Shown here piece by piece: positions 6,609 to 9,626 of a DNA stretch of 9,626 nucleotides (its first letter is position 1; each line of letters begins with the position of its first letter). Both the position numbers and the translations under genes were made by a program. The notes beneath the pieces are model-generated. The model did no database searches. It worked only from the letters and a program-made list of their open reading frames with translations, and had not been told where the DNA came from. Source of the stretch: Desulfobacteraceae bacterium 4572_19 (GTDB taxonomy: Bacteria > Desulfobacterota > Desulfobacteria > Desulfobacterales > NBLS01); the NCBI GenBank assembly GCA_002084385.1, contig NBLS01000070.1, forward strand, positions 1 through 9,626, written 5' to 3'.

Positions 6609-7289
6609 ATGAGTAAAAACGTTGTAAATAAAATTGATGAATTTGTAAAAGTGAAAAATGTATTGATAAGTGTATCAGATAAAACTGGTCTTGATACTTT
6701 TGTTCCTGAACTTATTAAAAACAATCCTGATTTAAAAATTTTTTCAACAGGCGGAACGTTTAGTAAAATTCAAGAAATCATTGGTAGTAATGCCAACAAA
6801 AATCTTATACAGGTTTCCGATTATACAGGACAACCTGAAACCCAGGGTGGTCTTGTTAAAACACTCGATTTTAGAATTTATCTTGGACTTTTAACTGAAA
6901 CATATAATAAAGCTCACATTGATGATATTAACCGAACGGGGTCTGAAATTATTGATATGGTAGTTGTAAATCTTTATCCATTTAAAGAGACCATAGCAAA
7001 AAAAGGTGTTACAGTAGAAGATGCCAGAGGAAATATTGATATCGGAGGACCTACCATGATAAGAGCCGCTGCAAAGAATTTCATTAGGGTAACATCAGTT
7101 GTCAACCCTGAGGATTATCAAATGATTGTTGATGAATTGAATAAAAATAGCGGTAAACTCTCCTTGGAACTTCGTTTTAATATGGCAAAAAGAGCTTTTG
7201 AACATACTGCAAAATATGATAGAAGTATTGCAGATTTTTTGAGTGAGACAACTTTTGAAAATGTAAATAAATGTTATGATAAGGGTTAG
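6609..7289 (+). CDS. purH: PurH N-terminal part: IMP cyclohydrolase domain of split purH
   Basis: IMP cyclohydrolase closes FAICAR to IMP, the last step of de novo purine synthesis; normally it is the N-terminal domain of bifunctional PurH. The 226 residues show ISVSDKTG (20-27), FSTGGT (45-50), SDYTGQPETQGGLVKTLDF (70-88), VVVNLYPF (118-125), IDIGGPTMIRAAAKN (143-157) and FEHTAKYDRSIADFL (197-211). The sequence after VKTL is DFRIYLGLL instead of the common HPKIHGGLL, so this belongs to a divergent PurH branch. The domain is essentially complete and ends with a TAG at 7287-7289, 12 bases before a mobile element at 7302. The start is ATG 6609. No good ribosome site precedes it because a repeat copy abuts the gene. 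It may yield a stand-alone cyclohydrolase, or be half of a pseudogene. Confidence 0.88.
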   Translation: MSKNVVNKIDEFVKVKNVLISVSDKTGLDTFVPELIKNNPDLKIFSTGGTFSKIQEIIGSNANKNLIQVSDYTGQPETQGGLVKTLDFRIYLGLLTETYNKAHIDDINRTGSEIIDMVVVNLYPFKETIAKKGVTVEDARGNIDIGGPTMIRAAAKNFIRVTSVVNPEDYQMIVDELNKNSGKLSLELRFNMAKRAFEHTAKYDRSIADFLSETTFENVNKCYDKG

Positions 7290-7301
7290 CTTAAAAATAA
7301 T

Positions 7302-7403
7302 GTAACCGTTCACGAACAAGAAATGTGATTTTTCGGTAATCTCACATTTGTAAGCGTTCACAAGTTCTTATATTCGCATAAACAGCTTGGCATATAATAG
7401 TTG
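7302..7403 (-). mobile_element. GTAA element, copy 3, inserted in purH, far end lost
   Basis: This is the reverse complement of the 6141-6296 element. GTAACCGTTCACGAACAAG at 7302 is its right terminus, followed by the AATGTGA hairpin module, then GTAAGCGTTCACAAG (7350-7364) and the arm ending CATAAACAGCTTGGCAT. Similarity is near-exact to about 7403 and then fades or is deleted in the central loop. The second long arm and the other terminus are missing, so no 8-bp duplication can be identified (left flank AAAATAAT). It separates the two purH domains, adds a frame change and puts a TGA (7402-7404) directly ahead of the second half. Confidence 0.82.
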
Positions 7404-7404
7404 A

Positions 7405-8562
7405 CAGACACTTGTTTATGAAAAAGTAACATGGACAATCGATAATGTAGAAAAGGGACTTAGGTATGGAGAAAATCCCGGGCAAGAGGCTGCATTATAT
7501 AAACTTGTAAATGGAAATCTTATTTTAGGCGAGACTACAACAATTCAAGCAGGTAAATACCTTGTTTCTGACATTGAACTTTTACAGTCTGGAAAGCATC
7601 CCGGAAAAACAAATCTTACAGATGCCGATAATGCATTAAATATTTTAAGATACCTTACAGAAAAACCGGCAGTTGTTATTGTAAAACACAATAATCCTTG
7701 TGGTGCGGCAATATCTAATAGTGTTGAAGATGCGTATTTAAAAGCTTATATGGCAGATCGTATTGCAGCATTTGGAGGTTGTATTGCAGTTAACAGGCCG
7801 ATTGATAAAGCTGTTGCCGAAGCTATTTCCAATCAGTATGCCGAAGTTGTTGTGGCACCGGAATTTGAAGATGGTACCCTTGATATTCTTGGCCGAAGAA
7901 AAAATTTACGTGTAATTAGAATTGGAAATATTGGGAAATTAAATAGCTTTGCAAGTAAAAAAGTGGTTGATTTCAAGAGTTTAATAGACGGTGGTATTGT
8001 ATCTCAATTTTCATTCTCACCTGACGCACGCACAAAAGATGACCTTAAAATTGCATCGTCTGTATATAAAGATAAAAACTATACTGTTAATCGCAAACCT
8101 TCCGATAATGAATATAAAGATATGCTTTTTGGATGGTTTGTCGAAGCCGGAATTACATCTAATTCTGTAATTTATGTAAAAGACGGAGTAACAGTAGGTA
8201 TCGGAACCGGTGAGCAAGACAGGGTAGGGGTGGCTGAAATTGCCGTTGATAAAGCTTATCGAAAATTAAGTGACAGATACTGTTTTGAAAAATTTGGCAA
8301 AGGTTATAACGATCTTGATGATATTAACAAGAAGACTGAAATAGATAAAATGGTTGCAGACAAAAAAGGAGGACTTATTGGATCTACAATGGTAAGCGAT
8401 GCTTTTTTCCCCTTCAGAGATGGTATTGATATAGGACTTAAACAGGGTGTTTCTTCGGTAATTCAGCCGGGAGGCTCGCAAAATGATTATCAGTCTATTG
8501 AAGCTTGTAATGAGGTTGATGCTACAATGGTATATACTGGTCAGAGAAGTTTTAAACATTAA
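7405..8562 (+). pseudogene. purH: PurH C-terminal part: AICAR transformylase domain, no start codon
   Basis: AICAR transformylase transfers a formyl group from 10-formyl-tetrahydrofolate to AICAR, giving FAICAR. The open frame after the TGA at 7402-7404 encodes 385 residues with the family motifs intact: LRYGENPGQEAAL (from 7459), KTNLTDADNAL, VKHNNPCGAA with the catalytic Lys-His pair (7684-7689), AAFGGCIAVNRP, VVVAPEFEDG, VGIGTGEQDRV, SDAFFPFRDG (from 8395), VIQPGGSQND and the C-terminal MVYTGQRSFKH. There is no in-frame ATG, GTG or TTG between 7405 and 7750. Starting at ATG 7750 would remove KHNNPCG and half of the active site. It therefore looks untranslatable as an enzyme unless an unusual start or frameshift is used. 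The good motif conservation implies that the break is recent or a sequence error. Confidence 0.87.
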
Positions 8563-8623
8563 GCTTTTATAAGGGCTCGCCAAACAATAAATTGTATTTA
8601 TTGAGTGTTGAGATTCTGACCGG

Positions 8624-8675
8624 GTTACGTTGTGAAAGCGTAGGGATACTACGTTTTAAGCTTTCATAATGTAAT
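8624..8675 (+). repeat. Imperfect hairpin downstream of purH
   Basis: GTTACGTTGTGAAAGC pairs with GCTTTCATAATGTAAT (about 13 of 16), and inside it CGTAG-GGATA-CTACG forms a perfect 5-bp stem. It lies about 60 bases after the purH stop. There is no following T-tract, so it is not a standard intrinsic terminator. It could protect the 3' end of the mRNA or be another repeat remnant. Confidence 0.45.
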
Positions 8676-8720
8676 TTAGTTAGACATATCAGCATTTAAA
8701 AAGTACAAGTTATTTTTTGG

Positions 8721-8808
8721 TGAATCCTAACTACCATGGCGGATAGTACGCCACAACAAAAAATGAAAGTCTTTTAAATACTGCCTTTTCAGGGACTTTC
8801 ATATAAAA
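8721..8808 (+). repeat. Second repeat family, copy 2
   Basis: Matches 6406-6490 in inverted orientation, with a shared identical 24-base core at 8751-8774. This copy is the better preserved: its inverted pair ATGAAAGTC (8763-8771) / GACTTTCAT (8794-8802) is perfect around a 22-base loop, and GGCG-GATAGTA-CGCC (8739-8753) forms a second small stem. It ends about 16 bases before the start of the small gene at 8825, so it would be in that gene's leader. No terminal duplication was found. Confidence 0.7.
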
Positions 8809-8824
8809 CAATATGGTGATAAAA

Positions 8825-9130
8825 ATGTGCAATAGCTGTCACGAACACAATCATTCACACAGTCACGAACCTGCAATTATTCAAATTATGCCTGTTACAA
8901 AGGAGTTATTTGCAGTTTATAGTTCAAAAGTGTCAATTGAGATCTCTTCTAAAATTACAACCGGTAATATCCAGATTGTTCCAATAGTATTTTTGGGTCT
9001 TATAAAAAATGGTGAGAAAACCATGGTTGAAGGATTTTGTGCTTCAAATGTAATATCATCATGTGAAGAAATAGATGGTTTTATAGGGTATGCAGATTCA
9101 GTAGAAGATGCAAAAAAGCTTTATGAATAA
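8825..9130 (+). CDS. Small unrecognised protein with CxxC and His-rich N-terminus
   Basis: I do not recognise this family. From the preferred ATG at 8825 (GGTGAT four bases upstream; an in-frame ATG at 8813 would add four residues, MVIK) it has 101 residues. It begins MCNSCHEHNHSHSHEP: a CxxC followed by alternating histidines, the kind of segment that binds Zn or Ni in metallochaperones. The rest is a compact, mostly beta-type sequence (VSIEISSKITTGNIQIVPIVFLGLI) with two more cysteines (GFCASN, SSCEE), and ends DSVEDAKKLYE. No signal peptide or membrane segment is seen, so it is probably cytoplasmic. It stands alone after purH, behind a repeat copy; no operon partner is visible. Metal binding is inference from composition. 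Confidence 0.6.
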   Translation: MCNSCHEHNHSHSHEPAIIQIMPVTKELFAVYSSKVSIEISSKITTGNIQIVPIVFLGLIKNGEKTMVEGFCASNVISSCEEIDGFIGYADSVEDAKKLYE

Positions 9131-9264
9131 TAGGTATAGTTAACTGGAATTTATGAGCCGAAACATTACAATAACAGTGCCTGCAAAAAGTGTCAAAATT
9201 TCTTACAACTTTTATTTAGCCAGTTTGACTTCCTAATTTTCTTTCCAAATGGCTTATATTCAGT

Positions 9265-9300
9265 ACCATGAAAGACGTAACATGGTGTGTTTTTCATGGT
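9265..9300. repeat. 9-bp perfect inverted repeat
   Basis: ACCATGAAA (9265-9273) and TTTCATGGT (9292-9300) are exact reverse complements around an 18-base loop. No T-tract follows. Function unknown. Confidence 0.45.
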
Positions 9301-9438
9301 GCGAGGATATATTTTTCAAAGTTATAATATATTTAAATTGTTTCTTGACAAAAGGTAAAAAATCATTTAACTGTGCGGAGTTACAGTACAGAAAAGGTGG
9401 TTGTCTTTGGGCTATATGTAAAAAATGAAACAGCAAAG

Positions 9439-9498
9439 GTATCTTGTTTAAATTGCAGGGTAAAGATGATTATAAAAAATAAAATTTAAACAAGATAC
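9439..9498. repeat. 16-bp perfect inverted repeat
   Basis: GTATCTTGTTTAAATT (9439-9454) and AATTTAAACAAGATAC (9483-9498) are exact reverse complements around a 28-base loop. A perfect 16-bp stem in non-coding sequence is unlikely by chance. Possibly the palindromic core of another small mobile repeat; no flanking duplication was recognised. Confidence 0.65.
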
Positions 9499-9626
9499 AA
9501 ATTCAGACTGTAATTAATAGAATAGGGGAAACGAAATCTTATAGTGACGTATCAGGTCGTGGTTGCAGTTATAGTTGGAATTGATATGGTTTAATTCTAT
9601 GCAATAAATATAAAAGTTACCTCAAA

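Larger units (their letters stand above)
9131..9626. other. Non-coding stretch of about 500 bases
   Basis: I see no gene, tRNA or convincing terminator here. It holds two inverted repeats (9265-9300 and 9439-9498, listed separately). A TTGACA at 9345-9350 has only a poor -10 partner. The base composition is AT-rich like the rest of the window. Confidence 0.5.

Noticed and set aside
6524..6724. Minus-strand open frame over the purH start.
   Set aside because: It overlaps a repeat copy and the conserved purH N-terminus; no ribosome site or recognisable product.
6112..7365. TGTAAGCGTTCACA-type sites resemble the catabolite-responsive (cre) operator of Bacillota.
   Set aside because: They are the ends of the repeated mobile element, one with an 8-bp target duplication, and the genome does not look like Bacillota. 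The cre match is best seen as coincidence.
6112..7403. Repeated sequences around purH as a CRISPR array.
   Set aside because: Copies are few, long, irregularly spaced, differ in orientation and are internally palindromic; no cas genes are present.
6609..8562. Two separate functional genes for the two PurH activities.
   Set aside because: The second half has no ATG, GTG or TTG upstream of the KHNNPCG active site and is preceded by a stop, so functional fission is not supported without extra evidence.
7750..8562. An independent CDS from ATG 7750.
   Set aside because: This Met is internal to the AICAR transformylase domain; starting there would remove LRYGENP and the catalytic Lys-His.
8624..8675. 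Intrinsic terminator of purH.
   Set aside because: The stem is AT-rich and imperfect and is not followed by a T-run.
8721..8812. Riboswitch in front of the small His-rich gene.
   Set aside because: The same sequence occurs inverted at 6406-6490 without a gene in the matching position, so a repeat element is the simpler explanation.

Overview
The window comes from a low-GC Gram-negative bacterium. Best guess is a Desulfobacterota (deltaproteobacterial) lineage, for three reasons: the MurE ligase carries the meso-diaminopimelate-type DNPR motif, RsmH has a Cys-rich CTCPPDFPMCVC tail of the kind seen in that group, and the gene order is mraZ-rsmH-ftsL-ftsI-murE-murF. The lineage assignment is inference.

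Layout. Positions 1-5813, minus strand: the promoter-proximal half of the division and cell-wall (dcw) cluster, transcribed right to left. mraZ, rsmH and ftsL look complete and murE is complete. ftsI and murF are damaged by internal deletions. ftsI has lost the block with its third transpeptidase motif (KTG) and shifts frame. murF lacks two blocks, shifts frame twice, and its N-terminus is joined in frame to MurE. Upstream of mraZ lie a good sigma70 promoter and two sets of MraZ-type AAAGTGG-N3 repeats, one on each side of the promoter and in opposite orientations.

Positions 5814-6608: a long intergenic region filled with small non-coding mobile elements. The best one (6141-6296, 156 bp) has GTAA-starting terminal inverted repeats and a perfect 8-bp flanking duplication (TATAGTAT), the signature of an IS66-type MITE. 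A second copy ends just before the purH start codon. A third, in inverted orientation, is inserted in purH.

Positions 6609-8562, plus strand: purH (AICAR transformylase/IMP cyclohydrolase), split by the third element at the linker between its two catalytic domains. Both domains keep their recognisable motifs, but the downstream half has no usual start codon. Positions 8825-9130: a small unrecognised protein with a CxxC/His-rich N-terminus, preceded by a copy of a second, unrelated repeat family whose other copy is at 6406-6490. The last ~500 bases hold only inverted repeats.

Together, the dcw genes would couple transcription control (MraZ), ribosome modification (RsmH), divisome assembly (FtsL, FtsI) and peptidoglycan precursor synthesis (MurE, MurF), with de novo purine synthesis (PurH) diverging from them. 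The unusual aspect is that several normally essential genes are broken. This is either real decay in a repeat-rich genome (with intact copies elsewhere) or assembly error; the sequence alone cannot decide. I see no convincing novel multi-gene system.
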